Origin: Gammaproteobacteria bacterium
GTDB lineage: Bacteria > Pseudomonadota > Gammaproteobacteria > Nevskiales > Nevskiaceae
Assembly: GCA_026398875.1 (NCBI GenBank)
Contig: JAPLSB010000016.1
Span: forward strand, 248,001-312,000
Length of the DNA: 64,000 nucleotides
Direction of reading: 5' to 3'
Made by a program: the position numbers and the translations under genes. Each line of letters opens with the position of its first letter. The first letter of the stretch is position 1. A model generated the notes under the pieces. The model was not told the DNA's origin. It did no database searches and was given only the letters and a program-made list of their open reading frames with translations. Below are positions 1 through 9,199 of the stretch, in pieces.

Positions 1-540
1 CTCGGGGCTGAACACGAAGAAGTTCTTGAACGTCGTGTTGTCGACTTCGGTGGTCGCCGGCATCCGGATCACGTTGTCCTCGGCCACTGGCTTCAGACGG
101 CTGCCGAGCTGGCGCGCGACGCCACTGATGTCTGAAGCAATCATCAGCCGACAGCCCTGCAGCCGGCCGGCGGCAGCGCGCTTGTCGAGCCACTGGCCGA
201 GCGCCACCAGCTGTGTCGGATTGACCGCGATGATCAGCACCGTGCCGAAGCCGGCAGTGCGTGCCGCGATCACCTTGTCGGCCAGCGGGTCGAGTTCCAG
301 CGGATTGTTGAACAGGCTCAGCACATAGGCGCTGGTGATCCCTGCGGCGATCGAAGGATCGATCACGGACACCACGGCGCTGCGCTGGCCGGTCGGCAGC
401 TGCAGGGCTTCGGCAGTCAGCTCCTCACGGTCACGGAGCATCGCCTCCGCGGCCACCACCAGCAGGTCCGCCGCGTGATCGCTTGACGCGCTGGAGATTT
501 CCGGCGTTTTTCTCTCTGCCTTCTTGCCCGTGCCAAACAT
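1..540 (-). CDS. Partial hypothetical protein, N-terminal 180 residues
   Basis: An open frame starts with ATG at 540 on the minus strand and runs off the left edge without a stop. A GGAG ribosome-binding site lies 8 bases before the ATG. The N-terminus is charged (MFGTGKKAERK). It is followed by a helical Ala/Leu-rich stretch and an alpha/beta-looking region with hydrophobic strands such as GTVLIIAVNP and CRLMIASDIS. No signal peptide or membrane segment is visible. I do not recognise the family, and the C-terminal part that might identify it is outside the window. It diverges from the globin gene, so 541-688 should carry both promoters. Confidence 0.6.
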   Translation of the reverse strand, partial: MFGTGKKAERKTPEISSASSDHAADLLVVAAEAMLRDREELTAEALQLPTGQRSAVVSVIDPSIAAGITSAYVLSLFNNPLELDPLADKVIAARTAGFGTVLIIAVNPTQLVALGQWLDKRAAAGRLQGCRLMIASDISGVARQLGSRLKPVAEDNVIRMPATTEVDNTTFKNFFVFSPE

Positions 541-688
541 GTTCTGCACTCCGTTGGATGCTGTCGTGTCGGGGCGAACGCTACGCACTCCAGCCCGATT
601 CGCGTCGCTGCAACCGATGGAACATCGGCGCCTGCTGACCAGTGGCATGCGCTGCCGGCGCTGCTCGCCTCGTATGATTGCAGCCCGC

Positions 689-1102
689 ATGGCTGCCGAC
701 AAACCGATGACCGAGACCCGCACCCCGAGCCTGTTCGAAACCCTGGGCGGCGAACCGGGGATCCGGCGGCTGGTCGACGATTTCTACGACGTGATGGACG
801 ACGCGGCATTCGCCGATGGCGTCCGCGCCTTGCATCCGCCGGCACTCGATGGTTCACGCGACAAGTTCTTCTGGTTCCTGTGCGGCTGGAGCGGCGGCCC
901 GAACCACTACATCGAACGCTTCGGTCACCCGCGACTGCGGGCGCGGCATCTGCCGTATCCGATTGCGACCGCAGAGCGCGACCAGTGGCTGGCTTGCATG
1001 CAGCAGGCACTGGCCCGGCAGCCATGGCCGGAGGCGGTCAAGGAATCGCTGCTGCGCTCGTTTTTCGAAACGGCAGACTGGATGCGCAACCGGCCCGACT
1101 GA
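689..1102 (+). CDS. Group II truncated haemoglobin
   Basis: This 137-residue protein has the signature of group II (O-type) truncated haemoglobins. It opens with LFETLGGEPGIRRLVDDFYD. The middle carries W-S-G-G-P-x-x-Y, followed by ERFGHPRLRARHLPYPI, with the conserved aromatic pocket residues and the proximal His region. Such proteins bind haem and oxygen and act in oxygen or NO/peroxide chemistry in the cytoplasm. The ATG at 689 gives the family's usual length. The ATG at 707 is equally possible, and the frame extends further upstream without homology. No strong ribosome-binding site separates the two starts. Confidence 0.85.
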   Translation: MAADKPMTETRTPSLFETLGGEPGIRRLVDDFYDVMDDAAFADGVRALHPPALDGSRDKFFWFLCGWSGGPNHYIERFGHPRLRARHLPYPIATAERDQWLACMQQALARQPWPEAVKESLLRSFFETADWMRNRPD

Positions 1103-1111
1103 GCCGGCGCT

Positions 1112-1393
1112 TCAGGCAGCCGTTCGGGCCGGCTTCAGCCACCACCAGAGCAGAGCCAGGATCAGCAGCAGCGGCACCAGCGCCGGCAGCAGCACCAGCC
1201 CGAACAGCGGCAACAGGATCAGCCCGACGACCGCTGCGACCGGGATCAGCAGCGCCAGCAGCAGCAAGCTGCCGACCACGCTCAGCAGGCCGCACAGCAG
1301 CCAGCCGATCAGGCTGAACACGGCGCCGATGACGACGACCAGCAGCCAACCGGCCAGCATCAGCAGCAGGATCACCAGCAGGGCTTCGATCAT
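1112..1393 (-). CDS. Small very hydrophobic membrane protein
   Basis: This is a 93-residue protein, almost entirely Leu/Val/Ile/Ala/Gly. It has three or four potential membrane helices broken only by short Gly/Pro turns, and ends in WWWLKPARTAA. It converges on the globin gene with a 9-base gap. A GTG at 1402 could add three residues. No family is recognised. The alternating hydrophobic pattern with a basic C-terminal tail argues for a real integral membrane protein rather than a shadow frame, but the ribosome-binding site is weak. Confidence 0.55.
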   Translation of the reverse strand: MIEALLVILLLMLAGWLLVVVIGAVFSLIGWLLCGLLSVVGSLLLLALLIPVAAVVGLILLPLFGLVLLPALVPLLLILALLWWWLKPARTAA

Positions 1394-1509
1394 CGGCAGC
1401 ACGTCCGGAAAGGGCCGCGATCAGATGCAGCGAGGCGCGCTTCCGGATGCACGATTGGTCATCGGCCTGCCGTCCAGCCGCTCTGGCCGCCGCACGGACC
1501 GTCCACGCC

Positions 1510-4500
1510 TCAGGTACGCGCCTTGAACTCCACCGCAACCGCCTGCGAATCCGCCGGCAACGGATCGCGCGAGGAGATCAACCGCAGCCTCCCTTCGGCA
1601 AGCAGGCCACCGCGATCACGTTTGAAATGCTCGATCAGCGACGTGAATGCTGTGCTTGGCGTGAACAGGAACGCGGCCCAGCCGTTCCGGCCGTTTTCCT
1701 TGACGTGGTACAGCGCCCGATCGGCGATCTCGACCAGATCCTGCCAATCCAGCGAGGGTGGCGCGGTCTGCAGCGGATATTCGGCGAAACCGACCGAGCA
1801 GCTGAGCTGCAGCGGCTGAGGCGCGCCGACATCGAACGGATGCGCGGACACCACGGTACAGATCCGCGAGGCGTATGCCGCTGCATGTTCCCGCGACAGC
1901 GGCCTGGATACGATCAGGAACTCTTCGCCACCCCAGCGCGTGACGTAGTCGCCGGTCCGCACCAGTTCGCCGAGCAGGGTGCTGAACTGCTGCAGCACCC
2001 GATCGCCGCCGCCATGGCCGTGACTGTCGTTGATCCGCTTGAAGTGATCGATGTCGACCAGCAGGAACAGCAGGATGTGGTCAGGCCGAAAGCTGCCGCG
2101 TGCGCTGCGCCGATAGAACGCCAGATCCTGAGGTAGCTGGTTCAGCAGGTAGCGGCGATTGCGCAGGCCAGTCAGCGGGTCGGTGTAGCTGGCCTTTTCC
2201 AGCTGCTGGTTGGCGAGCGCCAGCGCGTCGGTGCGCTGGCCGACCAGGCTTTCCAGCATCGCCCGGCGATGCTCGAGCGTTCTCAGCTGCCAGCGATGCG
2301 CGGCAAATGCGATCAGCACCAGCAGCAGGCCGGCCAAGCCATAGAACCAGGTGGTCTGGTATGGCAGCGGCTGGATCGTGAACGGCACGCTGGCCGGCGT
2401 CGGGCTCCAGGTGCCTTCGTTGTAACGAGCGCGAACCTCGAACAGGTAGTCGCCGGGCGGCAGCTGGGTGTAATCGGCATGGCGGCGCTCTTGATCCTTG
2501 ACCGGCTGCCAGTCGGTGTCGTGGCCGCGCAGCCGGTACTGCAGCTGCACTGCGGTCGGATCCTGAAAGCTGAGTACGGAGAACGCGAAGCCAAGATCGC
2601 GGATACGCGCCGGAATCCGAGTGCTGACGAAGCGGTCGATGTCGACCAGGGTATCGCCGACGTTGGCCGATTCGATCCGGACCGTCGGCGGCCGCCGATT
2701 GCTGGCCCGCTGCCCGGTCGGTACCGACAGCACGCCGTCCCGGGTCGGCAGCCACAGCACGCCGCGGTCGATGAAGCCCTTGCTGTTGCCGATGCCGTTG
2801 CAGCACTCGGCCCGCGGGCCGGTGCTGCGCACGGCGAACTCGTCGCCATAGACCTCGGCGCGGACCGGTGCCGCCGAGCCATCGGCACTTCGCTTGAGCG
2901 CGTCGAGCGGCACGCGGTACAGGCCGCGCAGCCCAGCCACCCACAGGTAACCCTCGGCATCGTCGAACAGCCGGACCGGCGTGTTCGCAGGCAGGCCCTC
3001 GGCATGGCCGAAGCGGGTCCAGCGACCGGCCTCGCCGACATGGAGCTGTTCGGCCGTGGTGCCGACCACCAGACGCCGATCCGGCAGTTCGTGGATTGCG
3101 GTGACATCGATGTCGTCCGGCAGGCCGCTGTCGCCACCGAGCAGGGTGATGGCATTGCGCGACCATTCCCCGAGTCCCGACTGGCTGCCGAACAGCAAGC
3201 GGCCATCGCGCGTTTCGTAAAGCACGCGCACGCGCGGGCTGCTCAGGCCTTCTGCCTTGCCGTAGCGCGTCAGCACGCCGCCCGTGTAGCGGAACAGCCC
3301 GTCGGACGTGGCGAACCACAGGCGGCGCGCGCGATCGCGCAGGATGCCGTTGATGCGCAGGCTGTCGAGCGGCTTCAGCGCCGGTAGCCGCTCGGCGCGA
3401 CCGTGACGCAGCAGGACCGCGCCCTTCAGCGTGCCGACCCACAGGTCATCGCCTTCGAGCAGCAGGCTGAACACGGTGGGATCGGGCAGCGCCTCGCGAG
3501 GGATCGGCTGCGAGAAATGGCCGTCGGCCAGCAGGCTCAGGCCGGAATCGGTGCCGACCCAGATCCGACCGTCCGGCGTTCGTTCCAGCGCCCAGACCAG
3601 CGGCGAATCAAGGCCCTCATGCGTCGAGTAGCGCGTGGTCAGGCCACTCCACAGGCGTGTCAGGCCATGCGTCCGGCTGCCGAACCAGAGATTGCCCTCG
3701 CGGTCCTCGAACGCGGTCATGTAGTCACGGCGGGTATCCATGCGGTCGTTGTCGACCTGCTCGACCATCCGGCCTTCGCGGATTCGGCTCAGGCCGCTGT
3801 CGGTGCCGACCCAGAGATTGCCGTCGCGGTCGGCGTAGACCAAGCCGATCGCGGCCTTTGCCAGTGCCGTCTGCTGGGCCTCGCGCTGCCAGCCGCTGTC
3901 GAGACGCCGGTACAGGCCGCTGCCGGTGCCGGCCCACAGTTCGCCTTCCGAGAACGCCAGATGGCCGACCATCTCCTGCTTCGGCAAGCCGGGCAGCGGC
4001 TCGAAACGGGGCTCGCCAGCGATGAGCCGGTAGACGCCGCCGGCCGCCGCCAGCCACGTGGCGCCCGCGGCTTCGAGCAACTCCGACACCGGCTCGGCCA
4101 GTCGCGGGTTTGCCACCAGCCGGCCGTCGACCAGCTGCGAAAGCCCGCCTCGCGTCGCCAGCAGCAGTCCGCCGGCGGCGGTCGGCAGGATGTCGACGAT
4201 GTCGCTGCTGGCGGCGGTCGTGGTCGGCGCATTCGGCACAGTTGTGAACACGCCGTCGCGGTAGCGGGCCAGGCCCTTGCGGGTGCCGATCCACAGCTGA
4301 CCGCTGGCATCGAGCTTCAGCGCGGTGACGGCATCGTCCGGCAAGCCCGGCGTGTTGGCGGCGACATGGGTCGTGAAACGAACCCCGTCGAAACGTGACA
4401 GGCCCGCTGGCGTGGCCAGCCAGATGTAGCCTTCGGCGTCCTGTGCCACGGCGGCCACGGCACTGTGCGGCAGGCCCTGTTCGACCGACCAGCTGTCGTG

Positions 4501-4626
4501 AATGAAGTTGTGAAACGCCTTGCCGGGTGTCAGTGCCTGCGCCGTCCAGGCCACAGTGACCGTCAGCAGCAGCATCGCCCGCAGGACGATGAGAGGCAGC
4601 GGTTGACTGGACCCGAATGGTTTCAA
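1510..4626 (-). CDS. Periplasmic beta-propeller sensor diguanylate cyclase
   Basis: A 1038-residue sensor that would make cyclic di-GMP in response to a periplasmic signal. After a signal peptide come about 14 two-component-propeller (Reg_prop) repeats of the type G-x-[IL]-W-[VIL]-[GA]-T-x-x-G-L. Next is a Y_Y_Y-like domain, one membrane helix (FYGLAGLLLVLIAFAAH), a short coiled coil and a C-terminal GGDEF domain. The active-site motif is GGEEF near residue 898. An RTGD inhibitory I-site lies five residues before it, so product inhibition is expected. I chose a TTG start at 4626: it has GGAG 8 bases upstream and gives an MKPFG... signal peptide. The frame stays open to 4767, but a TACAAT -10 box at 4726-4731 makes the longer start unlikely. 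ATG at 4575 is another option. Confidence 0.88.
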   Translation of the reverse strand: MKPFGSSQPLPLIVLRAMLLLTVTVAWTAQALTPGKAFHNFIHDSWSVEQGLPHSAVAAVAQDAEGYIWLATPAGLSRFDGVRFTTHVAANTPGLPDDAVTALKLDASGQLWIGTRKGLARYRDGVFTTVPNAPTTTAASSDIVDILPTAAGGLLLATRGGLSQLVDGRLVANPRLAEPVSELLEAAGATWLAAAGGVYRLIAGEPRFEPLPGLPKQEMVGHLAFSEGELWAGTGSGLYRRLDSGWQREAQQTALAKAAIGLVYADRDGNLWVGTDSGLSRIREGRMVEQVDNDRMDTRRDYMTAFEDREGNLWFGSRTHGLTRLWSGLTTRYSTHEGLDSPLVWALERTPDGRIWVGTDSGLSLLADGHFSQPIPREALPDPTVFSLLLEGDDLWVGTLKGAVLLRHGRAERLPALKPLDSLRINGILRDRARRLWFATSDGLFRYTGGVLTRYGKAEGLSSPRVRVLYETRDGRLLFGSQSGLGEWSRNAITLLGGDSGLPDDIDVTAIHELPDRRLVVGTTAEQLHVGEAGRWTRFGHAEGLPANTPVRLFDDAEGYLWVAGLRGLYRVPLDALKRSADGSAAPVRAEVYGDEFAVRSTGPRAECCNGIGNSKGFIDRGVLWLPTRDGVLSVPTGQRASNRRPPTVRIESANVGDTLVDIDRFVSTRIPARIRDLGFAFSVLSFQDPTAVQLQYRLRGHDTDWQPVKDQERRHADYTQLPPGDYLFEVRARYNEGTWSPTPASVPFTIQPLPYQTTWFYGLAGLLLVLIAFAAHRWQLRTLEHRRAMLESLVGQRTDALALANQQLEKASYTDPLTGLRNRRYLLNQLPQDLAFYRRSARGSFRPDHILLFLLVDIDHFKRINDSHGHGGGDRVLQQFSTLLGELVRTGDYVTRWGGEEFLIVSRPLSREHAAAYASRICTVVSAHPFDVGAPQPLQLSCSVGFAEYPLQTAPPSLDWQDLVEIADRALYHVKENGRNGWAAFLFTPSTAFTSLIEHFKRDRGGLLAEGRLRLISSRDPLPADSQAVAVEFKART

Positions 4627-4725
4627 GAATTCACTCCGCGACTTCCGCAGCGTTGTCGCTGCGGCTCGAACGGCAAACGTCAGCAATGATGGACACCGTC
4701 GTGTCGACCGGAGTGCGCTGCAACA

Positions 4726-4731
4726 ATTGTA
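4726..4731 (-). promoter_or_regulatory. Candidate -10 box for the GGDEF sensor gene
   Basis: TACAAT on the minus strand, with a weak TTCAAC-like -35 about 15 bases upstream. It would place transcription start near 4719 and leave a leader of about 90 bases. The rest of the 4627-4933 gap holds nothing else clear except an AT-rich stretch at 4910-4930 before the thioesterase gene. Confidence 0.35.
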
Positions 4732-4933
4732 CAGTCGCGTCAAGTCGTTGAAGTAGTGCAGGCGCATCTGGCGAGGTGATCGGGTTCAACGATCGCCGCT
4801 TGTCGACGCGGTCTACTCGCGACGGTGTCCAGCGGTGCGCCGGGCGTTGCGTCGTGGCGTTTGCGAAGCCCGACGTCGGCAGTCACCATGCGCGGCCGTA
4901 AGCTCCCGCTTTCATTAATCTTTCGAACTATCA

Positions 4934-5725
4934 ATGACCTGCAAAAACGCTTTCAACTCGCTCGCGATGATCGAACCGGGCATTGGCCGTGCCGATATCG
5001 GCGAGCAATGGCTGCAGGGCCGCAGCGTGTTCGGCGGCCTGCAGGCGGTGCTGGGTGTCCGTGCGATGCGCGCCCTGCTGACCGAAGCCTTGCCGCTGCG
5101 GACGCTGCAGACCACCTTCATCGCGCCGTTGCCGTGTGGAGAGATCCGTGTCGAGGCGCGCCTGCTGCGCGCCGGGAAGTCCACCGTTCATGCCGAAGCG
5201 CGCCTGTTCGACGGCGACCAGCCGGTGTGTCTGATTGTCGCCGTGTTCGGTGCGGCTCGACCGTCGACGATTGCCATCGCGCCGCCGCCGGTCGTTGCGG
5301 CCAAGTCGCCGGAGCAATCGGCGGAACTGCCGTTTATTGCCGGCATCACGCCGGCGTTCCTGCAGATGTTCCGGATGCGCTGGGCCGATGGCGTGTTCCC
5401 GTTCTGTGGCGGCAGCCGCGCCAGCACGCAGATCTGGGTCGAACTGCGCGATACCGACGTCATCGACGAATCCGCCGTGATCGCGCTGGCGGACTCGATT
5501 CCGTCGCCGGCGCTGTCACTGCTGCGCCGTCCGAGCCCGGCCAGTTCGCTGACCTGGACGCTGGAGTTCCTGCGCGCCCATGTCGATTCACCTGCTGCGC
5601 CGTGGCTGATGGATGCCAGCATGACGGCGGCCGGCGAGGGCTATGGGGCGCAGACGGCAACGCTGTTCGATCAGCACGGCCAGGCCGTGGCGCTGAGCCG
5701 CCAGAGCGTCGTGATCTTTGGCTGA
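4934..5725 (+). CDS. Acyl-CoA thioesterase-like double-hotdog protein
   Basis: A 263-residue cytoplasmic protein resembling the thioesterase-like superfamily (TesB-type double hotdog). The N-terminal half carries the pattern FGGLQAVLGVRAM followed by LQTTFIAPLPCGEIRVEARLL. The C-terminal half repeats the fold with SLTWTLEFLRA and a catalytic-type D at WLMDASMTAAGEG. Such enzymes hydrolyse acyl-CoA thioesters. The substrate cannot be told from the sequence. The gene stands alone, diverging from the GGDEF sensor. The start follows an AT-rich region with no strong ribosome-binding site. Confidence 0.75.
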   Translation: MTCKNAFNSLAMIEPGIGRADIGEQWLQGRSVFGGLQAVLGVRAMRALLTEALPLRTLQTTFIAPLPCGEIRVEARLLRAGKSTVHAEARLFDGDQPVCLIVAVFGAARPSTIAIAPPPVVAAKSPEQSAELPFIAGITPAFLQMFRMRWADGVFPFCGGSRASTQIWVELRDTDVIDESAVIALADSIPSPALSLLRRPSPASSLTWTLEFLRAHVDSPAAPWLMDASMTAAGEGYGAQTATLFDQHGQAVALSRQSVVIFG

Positions 5726-5803
5726 ACCGGGCCGCGCCGCTGACCCCAGCCCCCGGTGCTGGCAGAATTGCGCGCCGCACAACCGCGGTCGATGCCGGAA
5801 ATC

Positions 5804-7039
5804 ATGAAAAAGACCTCATTCCCCAAGCAGGACATCAAGATCCTGCTGCTCGAAGGCGTGTCCCAGACCGCCGTCGAAACCTTCCGCTCGGCGGGCTATA
5901 CCAACATCGAGTTCCACGAGAAGGCGCTGCCGGAACCGGCGTTGATCAAGGCGATTTCCGATGCCCGCATGGTCGGCATCCGCTCGCGCACGCAGCTGAC
6001 CGCTGCCGTGCTGGCCGAAGGCAAGCGCCTTGGCGCGATCGGCTGCTTCTGCATCGGCACCAACCAGGTTGACCTCGATGCCGCGCAGGCGCGCGGTATT
6101 CCGGTGTTCAACGCGCCGTACTCGAACACCCGTTCGGTGGCCGAACTGGTGATCGCCGAAGCGATCATGATGATGCGGCGGATCCCGGAAAAGAACGCCG
6201 AATGCCATCGCGGCGGCTGGTCGAAGACTGCCGTCGGCAGCTTCGAGGTGCGCGGCAAGACGCTGGGCCTGGTCGGCTACGGCCACATCGGCACGCAGGT
6301 CGGCGTGCTGGCGGAGTCGCTTGGTCTGCGCGTGATCTACCACGACATCGAAACCAAGCTGGCGCTCGGCAATGCCGCGCCGGCGGCCAGCCTGAACGAC
6401 CTGCTGCACCGGTCCGACATCGTCTCGCTGCATGTGCCGGAAACCCCGGCGACCAAGCTGATGTTCGGCAAGCCGGAGCTGAGCGCGATGAAGCGCGGAG
6501 CGCAGCTGATCAACGCCTCGCGCGGCACCGTGGTCGATATCGACGCGCTGGCCGACGCGCTGAAGAGCGGGCAGGTCGGTGGTGCCGCCGTCGACGTGTT
6601 CCCGGTCGAGCCGAAGGGCAATGACGACAAGTTCGTGTCGCCACTGATCGGCATGGACAACGTGATCCTGACACCGCACATCGGCGGCTCGACGCTTGAA
6701 GCGCAGGAAAACATCGGCATCGAAGTCGCTGCCAAGCTGGTCCGCTACAGCGACAACGGCTCGACACTGTCGGCGGTGAACTTCCCGGAAGTGTCGTTGC
6801 CGGAACACCCGAACAGCCACCGCCTGCTGCACATCCACGAGAACCGTCCGGGCATGCTGAGCCGGATCAACGAGCTGTTCTCGGCCGGCGACGTCAATGT
6901 CGAAGGCCAGTACCTGCAGACCAGCGGCAACATCGGCTACGTGGTGATCGACATCGCCGCCGCTGACCAGCAGGCCGAAAAGCTCAAGGACCAGCTCGCG
7001 TCGATTTCCGGCACGCTGCGGACGCGACTGCTGTACTGA
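5804..7039 (+). CDS. serA: D-3-phosphoglycerate dehydrogenase
   Basis: A 411-residue enzyme catalysing the first step of serine synthesis, oxidising 3-phosphoglycerate to 3-phosphohydroxypyruvate with NAD. It is strongly similar to E. coli SerA along its length: AIGCFCIGTNQVDLDAAQARG, the Rossmann motif GYGHIGTQVGVLAESLG, VSLHVPETP, INASRGTVVDID, and the catalytic His in LTPHIGGST. A C-terminal ACT domain (HIHENRPGMLSRI) binds serine for feedback inhibition. The ATG at 5804 aligns with the E. coli start; two in-frame ATGs upstream give non-homologous extensions. Confidence 0.97.
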   Translation: MKKTSFPKQDIKILLLEGVSQTAVETFRSAGYTNIEFHEKALPEPALIKAISDARMVGIRSRTQLTAAVLAEGKRLGAIGCFCIGTNQVDLDAAQARGIPVFNAPYSNTRSVAELVIAEAIMMMRRIPEKNAECHRGGWSKTAVGSFEVRGKTLGLVGYGHIGTQVGVLAESLGLRVIYHDIETKLALGNAAPAASLNDLLHRSDIVSLHVPETPATKLMFGKPELSAMKRGAQLINASRGTVVDIDALADALKSGQVGGAAVDVFPVEPKGNDDKFVSPLIGMDNVILTPHIGGSTLEAQENIGIEVAAKLVRYSDNGSTLSAVNFPEVSLPEHPNSHRLLHIHENRPGMLSRINELFSAGDVNVEGQYLQTSGNIGYVVIDIAAADQQAEKLKDQLASISGTLRTRLLY

Positions 7040-7064
7040 CGGCGATGAACACGGAGGCGGCGGC

Positions 7065-9077
7065 ATGCGCGTTGGATCTCTCCTGCGGCAGCTGCCGCTT
7101 CCGCTGCTGGCGGTGCTCGCGATGAGCAGCGCCGCCGCCGCGCCGAAAATCGCGCCATACGGCAGCTGGACCTCGCCGATCACCCCGGATGCCATCGTCG
7201 CCGACAGCCTGAAGCTCGGGCAGGTCGCGCTCGACGGCGACGCGATCTACTGGGTCGAAGGCCGGCCGGCCGAAGGCGGCCGCAACGTGCTGATGCGGCG
7301 GCGCGCCGACGGCCAGTTCGATGACATGACGCCGGCCGGCTTCAACGTCCGCACCGGCGCTCACGAATATGGCGGCGGCAGTTTCACGGTCGCTGGCGAC
7401 ATCGCCTATTTCGCCAATTTCAAGGATCAGGCGCTGTACCTGCAGCCGCCGGATGGTCCGCCGCAGGCCTTTGCCGGCGAACCCGGTGCCCGCTTTGCCG
7501 ATGCCGTGATCGATGCGCCGCGTGCGCGGCTGATCGCGGTTCGCGAAGCGCATCCGGCCGATGCTTCGGAGCCGGTCAACACGCTGGTGGCAATCGGACT
7601 CGAAGGCGAGCACACGATCCGCACGCTGGCGTCCGGTGCGGACTTCTACTCGTCGCCGAAGCTCAGCCCCGATGGCCGGCAGATCGCCTGGCTGTCGTGG
7701 CGGCATCCGAACATGCCCTGGGACGGCACGACGCTGTCGGTCGGTCGTTTCGATGACGATGGCTTCATCACCGGCATCGTGACGGTGGCCGGCGGTACTG
7801 ACGAATCGGTGTTCCAGCCGATGTGGGCACCGGACGGCGAGCTGGTGTTCGCGTCCGACCGCAGCGGCTGGTGGAACCTGCATGGCTGGCGCGACGGCAA
7901 GACCCGTCTGATTCTCAAGGCCGAGGCCGAATTCGGCGAGCCGCAGTGGGAGTTCGGCATGAGCCGCTACGGCTTTCTGCCGGACGGCACGATCATCGCC
8001 GCACCGATCCGCAACGGCATCGCCAGCCTGGTCGCAATCGACACGAAGACCGGCAAGCTTCGCGACATCGCAACGCCGTTCCGCGAGATCAAGGAGCTGC
8101 GCGTCGGCAACGGTTTCGTCGCGTTCCTCGGCGGCTCGGCGGCCGATGCCCGTTCGCTGGTGCGGCTCGATGTGAAGACCGGGGCGTTCGAGATCCTGCG
8201 TCGCGGCAGCAGCCTGAAGGTCGATCCGGCCTACCTGTCCAGCGCCCAGCCGATCGCTTTTCCGACCACCGCCGACCAGACCGCGCACGCCTTTTTCTAC
8301 CCGGCGCGCAATCCGGCCTTCACCGGCCCGAAGCACGAGAAGCCGCCGCTGATCGTGCTCAGCCACGGCGGGCCAACCAGTCAGGCCACATCCACGTTCA
8401 ACCCGTCGATCCAGTTCTGGACTTCGCGCGGCTTCGCCGTGGTCGATGTCAACTACGGCGGCTCATCCGGCTACGGCCGCGATTACCGGCGTCGGCTCAA
8501 TGGCAACTGGGGCGTGGTCGATATCGACGACTGCGTCAATGCCGCCCGTTATCTGGTTGCCCAGGGTCTGGTCGATGGCCAGCGGCTGGCGATCCGCGGT
8601 GGCAGTGCCGGCGGTTACACCACGCTCGGCGCGCTGGCATTCCGGCCCGGCGTGTTCAAGGCCGGGGCCAGCTACTACGGCGTCGGCGATCTGGAAGTGC
8701 TGGCACGCGATACCCACAAGTTCGAATCGCGCTATCTCGACAGTCTGATCGGCCCGTATCCGGCTGCGAAGGCGCTGTACCGGGCGCGCTCGCCGGTGCA
8801 TGCCGTCGCACAGATCGACAGCGCGGTGATCCTGTTTCAGGGGCTCGACGACAAGGTGGTGCCGCCGAACCAGTCGCAGCTGATGTTCGATGCCGTGAAG
8901 CAGCGCGGCCGGCCGGTGGCCTACGTGTCGTTCGAAGGCGAAGGTCACGGGTTTCGGGCTGCAGCCGCGATCAAGCGCAGCCTCGAAGCGGAGCTGTACT
9001 TCTACGGGCGGGTATTCGGCTTTGCGCCGGCGGACCGACTGGAGCCGGTGGTCATCGACAATCTGGCGGAGGAATGA
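7065..9077 (+). CDS. Secreted S9-family prolyl oligopeptidase/dipeptidyl peptidase
   Basis: A 670-residue serine peptidase. A signal peptide (basic MRVGSLLRQ, hydrophobic core, cleavage near AAAA-PK) points to the periplasm. Residues 50-380 form a propeller with WDGTTLSVG- and SDRSGWWNLHGW-type repeats. The C-terminal alpha/beta-hydrolase domain has the nucleophile in RGGSAGGYTTLGAL (Ser near 513), Asp in QGLDDKVVPP (near 595) and His in EGEGHGFR (near 628). All three catalytic residues are present. Purine-rich GGAGG precedes the start. It lies 25 bases after serA and may share its transcript. Confidence 0.92.
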   Translation: MRVGSLLRQLPLPLLAVLAMSSAAAAPKIAPYGSWTSPITPDAIVADSLKLGQVALDGDAIYWVEGRPAEGGRNVLMRRRADGQFDDMTPAGFNVRTGAHEYGGGSFTVAGDIAYFANFKDQALYLQPPDGPPQAFAGEPGARFADAVIDAPRARLIAVREAHPADASEPVNTLVAIGLEGEHTIRTLASGADFYSSPKLSPDGRQIAWLSWRHPNMPWDGTTLSVGRFDDDGFITGIVTVAGGTDESVFQPMWAPDGELVFASDRSGWWNLHGWRDGKTRLILKAEAEFGEPQWEFGMSRYGFLPDGTIIAAPIRNGIASLVAIDTKTGKLRDIATPFREIKELRVGNGFVAFLGGSAADARSLVRLDVKTGAFEILRRGSSLKVDPAYLSSAQPIAFPTTADQTAHAFFYPARNPAFTGPKHEKPPLIVLSHGGPTSQATSTFNPSIQFWTSRGFAVVDVNYGGSSGYGRDYRRRLNGNWGVVDIDDCVNAARYLVAQGLVDGQRLAIRGGSAGGYTTLGALAFRPGVFKAGASYYGVGDLEVLARDTHKFESRYLDSLIGPYPAAKALYRARSPVHAVAQIDSAVILFQGLDDKVVPPNQSQLMFDAVKQRGRPVAYVSFEGEGHGFRAAAAIKRSLEAELYFYGRVFGFAPADRLEPVVIDNLAEE

Positions 9078-9096
9078 CGGTGACATCCTGCCGGTC

Positions 9097-9183
9097 ATCT
9101 ATTCACCGAATTTCAGTAGCCGATCTAAAAACCAATAAAAACAGAGTCGAATAGGCTTTAAATCTATTCAATATCTATTCAAT
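9097..9183. promoter_or_regulatory. Repeat-rich AT region, candidate operator of the yjjJ-like gene
   Basis: Two perfect tandem copies of ATCTATTCAAT lie at 9162-9172 and 9173-9183, ending 16 bases before the downstream ATG. A third, 9-base copy (ATCTATTCA) is at 9097-9105, and an inverted half-copy GAATAG is at 9149-9154. The stretch is far more AT-rich than its surroundings. Autoregulation by the downstream protein's own helix-turn-helix is an inference. Confidence 0.45.
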
Positions 9184-9199
9184 CTTCTATGCTGCCGGC

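Noticed and set aside
1102..1134. Inverted repeat AGCCGGC/GCCGGCT between the globin and small membrane gene
   Set aside because: Long 19-base loop, no T-run, and it overlaps the coding end of the minus-strand gene; not convincing as a terminator.
2269..3387. Long plus-strand frame opposite the GGDEF sensor
   Set aside because: Antisense of the propeller repeats; composition lacks any domain signature.
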